A stretch of 64,000 nt of DNA from Streptomyces showdoensis (GTDB lineage: Bacteria > Actinomycetota > Actinomycetes > Streptomycetales > Streptomycetaceae): NCBI RefSeq assembly GCF_039535475.1, contig NZ_BAAAXG010000026.1:3777501-3841500 (forward strand). The letters run 5' to 3'. Below, one piece after another: positions 42,092 through 49,482 of the stretch. Below the pieces are notes generated by a model, which saw only the letters and a list, made by a program, of their open reading frames with translations, was not told the DNA's origin and ran no database searches. The translations under genes were made by a program, and so were the position numbers. Position 1 is the first letter of the stretch; every line of letters begins with the position of its first letter.

Positions 42092-43268
42092 CGGAGGCGC
42101 GCTCGCGCGGCACGAGCGTCCCCCGGGCCCCGGGGGCGAAGGCCAGCGCCGCCGCGCCCGCGAGCCCCGCCACGCCCACCACCGGCAGCAGCACCCGCAC
42201 GTCCACCACCGCGACCAGACCGGCGCCCACCGCCAGCGCCACCGCGTTCGGCACGAAGACCAGGGTGTTCGCGGTGCCCGCGGCCCGCCCCACCACCTCG
42301 GGCGGCACGCCCCGCTGGACCGCCGTCATCGCGGCGATCAGCACCCAGGGCAGCCCCACCCCGACCACCCCGCTCGCCGCCAGAGCCACGCCGTCGTACG
42401 GCAGCGCCCGGGCGGCGGCCCCCAGGGCGAACAGGGCCAGGCCGGCCGCCGCGAGCACCCGCTCCGGCACCCGCCGCAGCAGCGGCCCCGCCACCAGCCC
42501 CGCCGCCACCGAACCCGCGCCCTGCACGGCGTACAGCACACCGGCGTACGCGGGGGAGTGCCCGAGCCCCCGGTCCACCACGGTGTAGATCGCGGCGCCG
42601 TTGAGCCCGGCCAGGAACATGGTGAAGCCGCCCGCCCCCACGAGGGCCCGCAGCACCGGCGATTCCCGCAGCGGCCGGACCCCGTCCGCGACCCGGCCGC
42701 GCTCCTCCGCCGCCGGGATCCGGGCCTCCCGCACCCGCAGCAGCGCGAAGACGCCCGCCGCCAGCGCGAACGTCGCCGCGTCGAGCAGCGCGACCGGCCC
42801 GCCGCCGTACCGGGCGAAGAGCCCGGCGGCGACCAGCGGGGCGACCAGCTTCACGGCCTCGTTCACGGTCAGCCGCAGCCCGTTGAAGGAACCGAGCCGC
42901 TCCGGGTCGAGGGCGCCCGCGGCGAGCGCCGCCTCCGCCGCCTCGACGAGCGCGCCCTGCGTCCCGTACACGAACAGCACGAGGAACAGCAGCCACACCC
43001 GGTCGGCCCGGTCCACCCACAGCAGCAACGGCAGCACGGCTGCCATGGCGAGGTTCACCGTGACCAGCAGCGGCCGCCGGGGCACCCGGTCGACGAGCCC
43101 GCCCAGCACCGGGCCGAGCAGCGCGGGCGCCCAGAGGGCGAAGGCGGTGAGGGCCGCGAGGGAGTCGGAGCCGGTCAGGGACTTCACCCAGATCCCGGAG
43201 ACCAGCCACATCGCGGTGGTGCCGAACCCGGAGACGAGGACGGCGCAGAGGTAGAGAGGAAGACGCAT
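42084..43268 (-). CDS. MFS transporter
   Basis: A 394-residue, ~12-helix major facilitator protein of the MFS_3/enterobactin-exporter-like type (EntS-like). It starts MRLPLYLCAVLVSGFGTTAMWLVSGIWVKSLTGSDSLAALTAFALWAPALLGPVLGGLVDRVPRR, with the loop 2-3 motif GGLVDRVPRRPLLV. FNGLRLTVNEAVKLVAP in helix 5 and the C-terminal half complete the fold. Substrate unknown, probably drug or metabolite export. Its 3' end overlaps that of the upstream plus-strand gene by 8 nt, tail to tail. Confidence 0.88.
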   Translation of the reverse strand: MRLPLYLCAVLVSGFGTTAMWLVSGIWVKSLTGSDSLAALTAFALWAPALLGPVLGGLVDRVPRRPLLVTVNLAMAAVLPLLLWVDRADRVWLLFLVLFVYGTQGALVEAAEAALAAGALDPERLGSFNGLRLTVNEAVKLVAPLVAAGLFARYGGGPVALLDAATFALAAGVFALLRVREARIPAAEERGRVADGVRPLRESPVLRALVGAGGFTMFLAGLNGAAIYTVVDRGLGHSPAYAGVLYAVQGAGSVAAGLVAGPLLRRVPERVLAAAGLALFALGAAARALPYDGVALAASGVVGVGLPWVLIAAMTAVQRGVPPEVVGRAAGTANTLVFVPNAVALAVGAGLVAVVDVRVLLPVVGVAGLAGAAALAFAPGARGTLVPRERASVS

Positions 43269-43316
43269 GCCCGCAGGCTGGCGTCTGAGGTGGCCCCCGC
43301 GGATCGGTCAGATGCC

Positions 43317-43769
43317 CTAACCGCCGGCGCCCGCCGGGGCCGGCCGGGTGCCCGCGGACCGCTTCTCATAACGCAGCGCCACCCCCGTGGCCAGCGCGCC
43401 CAGGCCCTCCCAGAGCCCCACGCCCAGGAAGCCGGCCGGGGCGCGCCCGGTGACGACGGCGAGGGTGAAGACCGTGCAGGTGAGGAGACGGAAGGGGACC
43501 GTCCAGCGGAAGAAGGGCTTCCAGTCGGCCAGGGCGGCCAGCACGTAGTACACGCCCATGTTGAGGGCCGCCATGGAGGAGGCCGTCAGGAACAAGAGGG
43601 TGTGGTCCGCGTCCGCGCGGTCCGCGCCGGGTACGGGGCTCAGGCCCATGAGCCGGATCGTCGTGTCGGGGGACACCAGGCCCACCACCCCCAGCGCGGC
43701 GGCGAGGGTGCCGAAGACGGCCATGGTCCAGCCGGAGGGGGAGCGGGGAAGGCGTGCGGTCGAGAGCAT
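43317..43769 (-). CDS. Small four-helix membrane protein
   Basis: A 150-residue protein, MLSTARLPRSPSGWTMAVFGTLAAALGVVGLVSPDTTIRLMGL..., with four hydrophobic helices (about residues 14-35, 58-78, 90-110, 118-135). PVPGADRADADHTLLFLTASSMAALNMGVYYVLAALADWKPFFRW is the most distinctive stretch. I know no function. The ATG at 43769 is preferred; the frame is open 18 codons further. 48 nt upstream of the MFS start in the same direction, so possibly co-transcribed with it. Confidence 0.7.
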   Translation of the reverse strand: MLSTARLPRSPSGWTMAVFGTLAAALGVVGLVSPDTTIRLMGLSPVPGADRADADHTLLFLTASSMAALNMGVYYVLAALADWKPFFRWTVPFRLLTCTVFTLAVVTGRAPAGFLGVGLWEGLGALATGVALRYEKRSAGTRPAPAGAGG

Positions 43770-43906
43770 GCGCCCTGCATATCGTGAAGCGGGGGCGGTC
43801 GTTCCACCGGCCCCCGCTTCCACGGCACTTCGGCCGTTACGTCACCTCGGTGCCGCGCACCGGAGTGACGGAGCGGCAGGCCGTCCCGGTACCGCGCACC
43901 GGGACG

Positions 43907-45355
43907 TCACTTCAGCCAGGCCTTCATCATCTTCTGCGCCACCGGCGCCGCCAGGCCGTTGCCGCTGACCTCGGAGCGCGCCGCGCCCGAGTCCTCGATC
44001 AGCACCGCCACCGCGATCTCCTTGCCGGTCGCCGGGTCCTTGCCGTAGGAGGTGAACCAGGCGTACGGCGTCTTGCTGTTGTTCTCGCCGTGCTGCGCGG
44101 TGCCCGTCTTGCCGCCGACCTCCATGCCGTCGATCGCCGCGTTGGAGCCGGTGCCCTTGTCGACCACCGTCTGCATCGCGCTGCGCAGCTGCTCCGCCGT
44201 CGCGGAGGAGACGATCCGCTTCGTGTCCCCGTCCTTGAAGGACTTCAGGGCGTCGCCGTCGGAGTCGACGACCTCGGAGACCATGTGGGGGCTCGCCATC
44301 AGGCCGTCGTTGGCGATGGCCGCCGACACCATGGCCATCTGGAGCGGGGTGGCCGTCACGTCGAACTGGCCGATGCCGGTCAGCGCGGTCTGCGCCTTGT
44401 CCATGCCGGACGGGTAGACGCTGGCGTAGGCCCGGACGGGCAGGTCCAGCTCCTTGTCGTTGAAGCCGAACTTCTCCGCCATCGCCTTCACCTTGTCCTG
44501 GCCGAGGTCGACCGCGAGCTTGGCGAAGACGTTGTTGCAGGAGTACTGCAGCGCGGTGCGGAGGGTGGCGTTCTCGCAGGGCGCCGAGGGGTTCTCGTTC
44601 TCCAGGTAGCGGGTCGAGCCGGGCAGCTTGTACGGGTTGGGGCTGCGCGTCGGCGTGTCCACCGAGCCGTACAGCCCTTCCTCCAGGCCGGCCGCCGCGA
44701 CGACCAGCTTGAAGGTCGAGCCCGGCGGCAGCGGCTGCCGCAGCGCCCGGTTGACCAGCGGCTTGTCCTCGTCCTCGGTGAGCTGCTTCCATACCTCGCC
44801 GTCGGTGAGCCCGGCGATCTTCGAGGGGTCGTACGAGGGCGTCGAGACCATGCCGAGGACGCGGCCCGTCTTCGGGTCGATGGCGACCGCGGCGCCCTTC
44901 TTGTTCCCGAGCGCCTTGTAGCCGGCCTTCTGCACGGCGGGGTCGATCGTCGTGAGGACGGAGCCGGGCTCCGCCTGCTTGCGGGTGACCGCGTCCAGCG
45001 GGTTCTTCAGCCGGGTGTCGGTGCCGTCCAGGACGTCGGAGTAGATCCCCTCCAGCTGGGTCGCGCCGTAGGCCTGGGAGCTGTACCCGGTGACCGCCGC
45101 GTAGAGCTTCCCGTCGGTGTAGTCGCGCTTGTACGCGAGGTCGCCGCCCTTCGTCTCCTTAGAACCGGTGACCGGCGAACCGGCCACGATGATGTTCCCG
45201 AGCGGCTGCGCGTACTGCGCGATGGTGTTCCGCCGGTTCTTCTTGTCGTCCGCGAGGGCCTTGCCTTCGTACGCCTGTACCCAGGTGGCCCGGCCCAGCA
45301 GGGCCAGCACCAGGAGCAGCGAGAAGACCGAGGCGCGCCTGATCGTCTTGTTCAT
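43907..45355 (-). CDS. Penicillin-binding transpeptidase (class B-like PBP)
   Basis: A 482-residue peptidoglycan D,D-transpeptidase. A short cytoplasmic tail (MNKTIRRAS) and a membrane anchor (VFSLLLVLALLGRATWVQAY) precede the PBP dimer-type domain and the penicillin-binding domain. Active-site motifs: SxxK in PPGSTFKLVVAAAG, SxN in YSCNNVFAKLA and KTG in EVGGKTGTAQHG. Resembles PbpA-like PBPs of actinobacteria, which pair with FtsW/RodA proteins, but no such partner is adjacent. ATG at 45355 is chosen over a TTG 9 nt earlier. Tandem TTTCTCAG repeats lie upstream. Confidence 0.92.
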   Translation of the reverse strand: MNKTIRRASVFSLLLVLALLGRATWVQAYEGKALADDKKNRRNTIAQYAQPLGNIIVAGSPVTGSKETKGGDLAYKRDYTDGKLYAAVTGYSSQAYGATQLEGIYSDVLDGTDTRLKNPLDAVTRKQAEPGSVLTTIDPAVQKAGYKALGNKKGAAVAIDPKTGRVLGMVSTPSYDPSKIAGLTDGEVWKQLTEDEDKPLVNRALRQPLPPGSTFKLVVAAAGLEEGLYGSVDTPTRSPNPYKLPGSTRYLENENPSAPCENATLRTALQYSCNNVFAKLAVDLGQDKVKAMAEKFGFNDKELDLPVRAYASVYPSGMDKAQTALTGIGQFDVTATPLQMAMVSAAIANDGLMASPHMVSEVVDSDGDALKSFKDGDTKRIVSSATAEQLRSAMQTVVDKGTGSNAAIDGMEVGGKTGTAQHGENNSKTPYAWFTSYGKDPATGKEIAVAVLIEDSGAARSEVSGNGLAAPVAQKMMKAWLK

Positions 45356-45405
45356 CCCGCTCAAGGGGACGAACGGAACAGTGGCCGCCGTTCCGGATGT
45401 GTCCC

Positions 45406-45444
45406 TTTTCTCAGCTTTCTCAGGTTTCTCATGAAACGTTCATG
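45406..45444. promoter_or_regulatory. Three 9-bp tandem repeats plus inverted repeat upstream of the PBP gene
   Basis: TTTTCTCAG, CTTTCTCAG and GTTTCTCAT run head to tail at 45406-45432 (on the gene's strand CTGAGAAA units). They merge into the inverted repeat CATGAA-ACG-TTCATG (45430-45444). A candidate multi-site operator about 50-90 nt upstream of the start codon. Confidence 0.5.
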
Positions 45445-45482
45445 CGGGCAGAGGCGGAGGCGGAGGCGGGGCGCGCGGTGGA

Positions 45483-45521
45483 GCGGGGCCGGCCGGCACC
45501 CCCGTGTCCGGCCGGCCCCGC
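45483..45521. terminator. Strong terminator of the two-component operon
   Basis: A 14-bp perfect stem (GCGGGGCCGGCCGG at 45483-45496 with 45508-45521) and an 11-nt loop, 4 nt beyond the response-regulator stop. Confidence 0.8.
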
Positions 45522-45525
45522 GGCT

Positions 45526-46221
45526 TCACCCCGGGGTGATGAACCCCGACTCGTACGCGGCGATCACCGCCTGCGTGCGGTCCCTCGCGCCGGTCTTCGC
45601 CAGAACCGCGGCCACATGGCTCTTCACCGTCGCCGGGCCCACGCCCATCCCGGCGGCGATCTCCGCGTTGGTCAGGCCCTTCGCCATCCGGCGCAGCACC
45701 TCCGCCTCCCGCTCGGTGAGCCGGGCCGCCCACGGCGGGGCGGCCGGCGGATGGCGGCGGGCGTGCTCGGCGGCGAGGCCGCGGACGGCGGCCGGGTAGA
45801 GCAGCGAGTCGCTGCGGGCCACCAGGCGCACCGCGCTCACCAGCTCCTCCGGCGCGGCCCGCTTGAGCAGGAAGCCGGCCGCGCCGACCCGCAGCGCGTC
45901 GTACACGTAGGCGTCGTTCTCGAAGGTGGTCACGACCACGATCCGGGGCCCGCCCGGCTCCGCCCGCTCCGACGGCTCCGCCCGCTCCGGCAGTGACGAC
46001 AGGATCTGCCGGGTGGCCTGGATGCCGTCGATCTCGGGCATCCGGACGTCCATGAGGACCACGTCGGGCCGCAGCTCCCGCACCACCGAGACCGCCTCGG
46101 CGCCGGTGGCGGCCTCCCCGACGACCTCCAGGCCGGGCTCCGCGTCCAGGATCACCCGCAGCGCCGTCCGGACCATCCGCTCGTCGTCCGCGAGGACGAT
46201 CCTGATCGTGCCGCCGTCCAT
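45526..46221 (-). CDS. LuxR/NarL-family response regulator
   Basis: A 231-residue response regulator. The receiver domain has acidic ADDERMVR near residues 10-17, the phosphorylation site in RPDVVLMDVRMPEIDG (about Asp57), VVVTTFEND and FLLKRAAPEEL with the conserved lysine. A GerE-type helix-turn-helix follows at about residues 165-225 (LTEREAEVLRRMAKGLTNAEIAAGMGVGPATVKSHVAAVLAKTGARDRTQAV). An insertion in the receiver (LPERAEPSERAEPGGP) is a small repeat. Start overlaps the kinase stop by one base. Terminated by a strong hairpin. Confidence 0.92.
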   Translation of the reverse strand: MDGGTIRIVLADDERMVRTALRVILDAEPGLEVVGEAATGAEAVSVVRELRPDVVLMDVRMPEIDGIQATRQILSSLPERAEPSERAEPGGPRIVVVTTFENDAYVYDALRVGAAGFLLKRAAPEELVSAVRLVARSDSLLYPAAVRGLAAEHARRHPPAAPPWAARLTEREAEVLRRMAKGLTNAEIAAGMGVGPATVKSHVAAVLAKTGARDRTQAVIAAYESGFITPG

Positions 46222-47486
46222 CAGCGCTGCCCTCCGCCCGTGCCCACCGGCAGCCGGGCGGCCAGCAGCCAGGTCCCGTCCGCCGGGCCGGCCTGGGCGG
46301 TGCCGCCGAGCAGCCGGGCGCGTTCGGCGATGCCGCGCAGGCCGCGGCCGCCGTCCGGGCGGGCCACCGGCGGGGTCGCGGGCAGCGGATTCTCCATGGT
46401 GATCTCCAGTTCGTCCCCCGACAGCGCGATCCGCGCCGTCACCGTCTCGCCCCGCGCGTGGCGCACGGCGTTGGTCAGCCCCTCCTGCACGATCCGGTAG
46501 GCCTCCCGCGACACCGCCTCCGGCAGCCCCGACAGGCTCCCGCCGACGGTCAGCCGCACCCCCGGCCCCGCGCCCCGCACCAGCGCGTCCAGAGCGTCCA
46601 GGCCGGGCGCGTCGAGCTCGCCGTCGTCCTCGCCGCTGCGCAGCAGGCCGAGGACCGCGTCGAGTTCGCCGACCGTGCGCCGGGTGGTCTCCTCGATCGC
46701 GCTGAGCGCCTCCCGGACGAAGCCGAGGTCCGCGCCTGCGGCGCCCGAGTCGAGCACCCGGCGGGCCGCGCCCGCCTGGAGGGTGACCGCGCTCAGGGCG
46801 TGGCCCACCGAGTCGTGCAGTTCGCGGGCGAGCCGGTTGCGCACGGCCAGTTCGGCCGCGCGCCGCTCGGCCGCCGCGAGCCGGTCCGCCGGTCCGGGCC
46901 CGAGCAGCCGGGGCGCCTCGCGGGCCAGCAGCGCGCCCGCCGCCGCGACGACCGCCGCGAGCCCGAGCAGCATCAGGAGCCCGAGCGGCAGCCCGGCCCA
47001 GGCGAGCCAGGGCCGGTCCAGGTGCCAGAAGCGGCCGAGTTCGGAGGCGCGCAGCTCCGCCGAGAACGGCAGCGCGCACACCGCCAGCGCGAACGGCGGC
47101 AGCGCCAGCGTGGCCCCGCTGAGCAGGGCGCCCGCCCCGAGGTGGAGGGTGAACCACCCGGCGGTCCGGGCCCGGGCGCCGGATCCCCGGGCGGGCCCGT
47201 CGGCGAACCGGCCGGGCGCCACCCCGCACAGCGCCCGGGCCGCCGCCACCGACATCGGCCGGGCGAGCGGGAAGAGCGCGGTCAGTGCGGCGATCGGCAG
47301 CCCGACGGCGTAGGCCGCGAGCTGGAAGCGCAGGCCGCCCCCGAGGACGTTGCCGTCCGGCGAGAACGGCCCCACGGCCACGGTGCCGACCAGCCAGTAC
47401 GGCATGAACAGCGCGCCGCCGAGGATCAGGTGCAGCCAGCGCCGCCGGGCCCGCTGCCCGAAGAGGGCGCCCCAGAAGCGGGTCAC
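46221..47486 (-). CDS. NarL-type sensor histidine kinase
   Basis: A 421-residue membrane kinase. About five helices fill residues 15-215, with no large extracytoplasmic sensor domain. The HisKA_3 dimerisation region has the phosphorylated histidine in ELAVRNRLARELHDSVGHALSAV. The HATPase domain shows EGLTNAVRHARGETV (N box) and GGRGLRGIAERARLLGG (G box). GTG at 47486 overlaps the stop of the upstream membrane-protein gene (GTGA). Partner of the downstream response regulator; signal unknown, perhaps perceived in the membrane or through the upstream gene product. Confidence 0.9.
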   Translation of the reverse strand: MTRFWGALFGQRARRRWLHLILGGALFMPYWLVGTVAVGPFSPDGNVLGGGLRFQLAAYAVGLPIAALTALFPLARPMSVAAARALCGVAPGRFADGPARGSGARARTAGWFTLHLGAGALLSGATLALPPFALAVCALPFSAELRASELGRFWHLDRPWLAWAGLPLGLLMLLGLAAVVAAAGALLAREAPRLLGPGPADRLAAAERRAAELAVRNRLARELHDSVGHALSAVTLQAGAARRVLDSGAAGADLGFVREALSAIEETTRRTVGELDAVLGLLRSGEDDGELDAPGLDALDALVRGAGPGVRLTVGGSLSGLPEAVSREAYRIVQEGLTNAVRHARGETVTARIALSGDELEITMENPLPATPPVARPDGGRGLRGIAERARLLGGTAQAGPADGTWLLAARLPVGTGGGQR

Positions 47487-48490
47487 GCCGACGCGCCCCG
47501 GCGGCCGAGGACGAGCGCGAGGCAGCCCGCCAGCAGGAATCCGGTGATCATTTCGCCAGCGTAGGCGGTGATCATCAGGCCCGACGGCTCTTTTCCGGCT
47601 TCGGTCGCCGGCATCAGGGCGACCAGCGTCATGTACGCGCCCCAGCACCCGGCGGAGCCCGAGGCCACCCAGGCCACGCCCATCGCGGTGCGCACCCGCA
47701 GCCCGGCGGGCCGGCGCAGGACGAGCAGCAGGACGGAGAGGGCGGCGAGGACCAGGAAGGTGCCGCGCACCGCGTCGACCACGGCCCGGTCGGAGTCGTA
47801 CGAGGCGGCGAGGCCGGTGGAGAGGCCGCCGGTCAGACCGCCGGCCCACAGGAAGCACAGGGTGGCCGGGGCGAGGGCGAGCACGGCCCCGGCCACGGCG
47901 GCGGCGCGGAGGCCCGGACCGCCCGCCCGGGCCGGCAGCTCCCCGAGCCGCCCGCTCCAGACCCGGCCCCAGCGGTCGCGGGAGTACAGGGCGAAGAGGG
48001 TGCCGAGGCTGAGGCCCTGGACGATGAAGCCGCCGTAGACGACGGGGAAGACCCAGGAGTCGAGGAAGGGTTCGCGGGGCGGCCCCGCGGTGCCGCTGCC
48101 GGAGCCGCCCAGCAGCGCGACGAGGAGCTGGGCCGGATAGGCCGTCATGATCGGCGCGATGAGGCCGGTCGCCGCCCACATGGGGAAGGCCAGCAGCCAG
48201 GCCCGCACCCGCAGTCCCCAGGGCCGGGTGAGCAGCAGCGCGAGGAGCACCACGGCGGCGTCGGCGAGGAGCGAGACGCCGTTGGCCACGGCCATCATCG
48301 TGGGGTGGTCGAGCAGGACGCTCCCGTCCGGGATGCCGAGCCGCCCGCCGGACACCCAGACGGCCTTGAGCGCGATGTACGGGAGGCAGGCGACGATCGC
48401 GAGGGTGCGCAGGACCGGCCGGAGGGGGCCGGCCGGCACGGTGGCGGCCTGGGCGGTGGCGGCCTGGGCGGGGAGCGTCGGTGAGGTCAT
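47483..48490 (-). CDS. Multi-pass membrane protein, first gene of the kinase operon
   Basis: A 335-residue protein with about eight hydrophobic helices, beginning MTSPTLPAQAATAQAATVPAGPLRPVLRTLAIVACLPYIALKAVWVSGGRLG. I do not recognise a named family; similar proteins in Streptomyces are just called membrane proteins. Translational coupling to the histidine kinase (GTGA overlap) suggests that it senses or modulates the kinase signal, or is its regulatory target. No enzymatic motif. RBS GGTGGGGGC precedes the ATG closely. Confidence 0.75.
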   Translation of the reverse strand: MTSPTLPAQAATAQAATVPAGPLRPVLRTLAIVACLPYIALKAVWVSGGRLGIPDGSVLLDHPTMMAVANGVSLLADAAVVLLALLLTRPWGLRVRAWLLAFPMWAATGLIAPIMTAYPAQLLVALLGGSGSGTAGPPREPFLDSWVFPVVYGGFIVQGLSLGTLFALYSRDRWGRVWSGRLGELPARAGGPGLRAAAVAGAVLALAPATLCFLWAGGLTGGLSTGLAASYDSDRAVVDAVRGTFLVLAALSVLLLVLRRPAGLRVRTAMGVAWVASGSAGCWGAYMTLVALMPATEAGKEPSGLMITAYAGEMITGFLLAGCLALVLGRRGASA

Positions 48491-48599
48491 GCCCCCACCG
48501 TCCCGCGCGGCCTGGCCCGGGCGCCTCCTGCCGGGCGACGAACCGCCTCCGCCGTACGGGGGAGCAGGCCCGGCCGCGGGGAGGAGGGCCCCGGCTGTC

Positions 48600-49370
48600 T
48601 CAGAGCCGGCGGGTCGCCAGCGCCAGCCGGTCGCGGGCGTCGAACAGCGCGTCCTTGATGAGCTGTTCGTGCCCCGGGGTCAGCCGGGCCACCGGCACCG
48701 AGCAGCTGATGGCGTCCCGGGCCGGGGTCCGGTAGGGGATCGCGATGCCGAAGCAGCGCAGCCCCAGGGTGTTCTCCTCGCGGTCGACCGCGTAGCCCTG
48801 TTCGCGGACGAGGCGCAGCTCCTCGATGAGCTGTTCGCGGTCGGTGACGGTGTGCTCGGTGAGCGCGGGCAGCGTCTCGGGGAGCAGCTTGCGCACCTGC
48901 TCGTCGGTGTGGGTGGCGAGCAGTGCCTTGCCCAGCGAGGTCGAGTGGGCCGGCAGCCGGCGCCCGACCCGGGTGAACGGGCGCAGGTAGTGCTGGGACT
49001 GGCGGGTCGCCAGGTAGACCACGTTGGTGCCGTCGAGGCGGGCCAGGTGGATGGTCTCGGTGGTGTCGTCGGACAGCCGGTCGAGGGTCGGCCGGGCGGC
49101 GGCCACCACCTCGTCGCCGTCGATGTACGAGGTGCCGACGAGCAGCGCCCGCACGCCGATCCCGTACCGGGTGCCGGTCGCGTCGGTCTCCACCCAGCCG
49201 AGCTCGACCAGGGTGCGCAGCAGCATGTAGAGGCTGGACTTCGGGTAGCCGACGGCCTCCTGGACGGCGGCGAGCGAGTGCATCCCGGGCCGTCCGGCGA
49301 AGTACTCCAGCAACTCCACGGTCCGCACGGCGGACTTGACCTGGGCCCCACCCGTGTCGCTCGTCGACAT
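48600..49370 (-). CDS. IclR-family transcriptional regulator
   Basis: A 256-residue regulator. The N-terminal winged helix spans about residues 10-70 (VKSAVRTVELLEYFAGRPGMHSLAAVQEAVGYPKSSLYMLLRTLVELGWV). The C-terminal effector domain follows (TTETIHLARLDGTNVVYLATRQS, AHSTSLGKALLA, EENTLGLRCFGIAIPYR). IclR proteins often respond to sugar acids and aromatics. It is divergent from the dioxovalerate dehydrogenase, so it very likely controls that gene and perhaps also udh and kdgD. ATG with GAGGG upstream. Confidence 0.92.
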   Translation of the reverse strand: MSTSDTGGAQVKSAVRTVELLEYFAGRPGMHSLAAVQEAVGYPKSSLYMLLRTLVELGWVETDATGTRYGIGVRALLVGTSYIDGDEVVAAARPTLDRLSDDTTETIHLARLDGTNVVYLATRQSQHYLRPFTRVGRRLPAHSTSLGKALLATHTDEQVRKLLPETLPALTEHTVTDREQLIEELRLVREQGYAVDREENTLGLRCFGIAIPYRTPARDAISCSVPVARLTPGHEQLIKDALFDARDRLALATRRL

Positions 49371-49453
49371 CGCCCTCGCCCCTCTTCCGAAGCACTTGTG
49401 GAGACGGCTCGGCCGTCAATAGAGTCCCCCCAGGATTCACCTACGGGGACAGT

Positions 49454-49469
49454 GTTCAGAATAGCGAAC
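49454..49469. promoter_or_regulatory. IclR-type operator GTTC-N8-GAAC
   Basis: GTTCAGAATAGCGAAC has 4-bp outer arms and an AT-rich centre. It lies just before the dehydrogenase ribosome site in the IclR/ALDH divergent region. Similarity to IclR-type operators is by general pattern only. Confidence 0.45.
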
Positions 49470-49482
49470 GAGGTGCGTGGCG

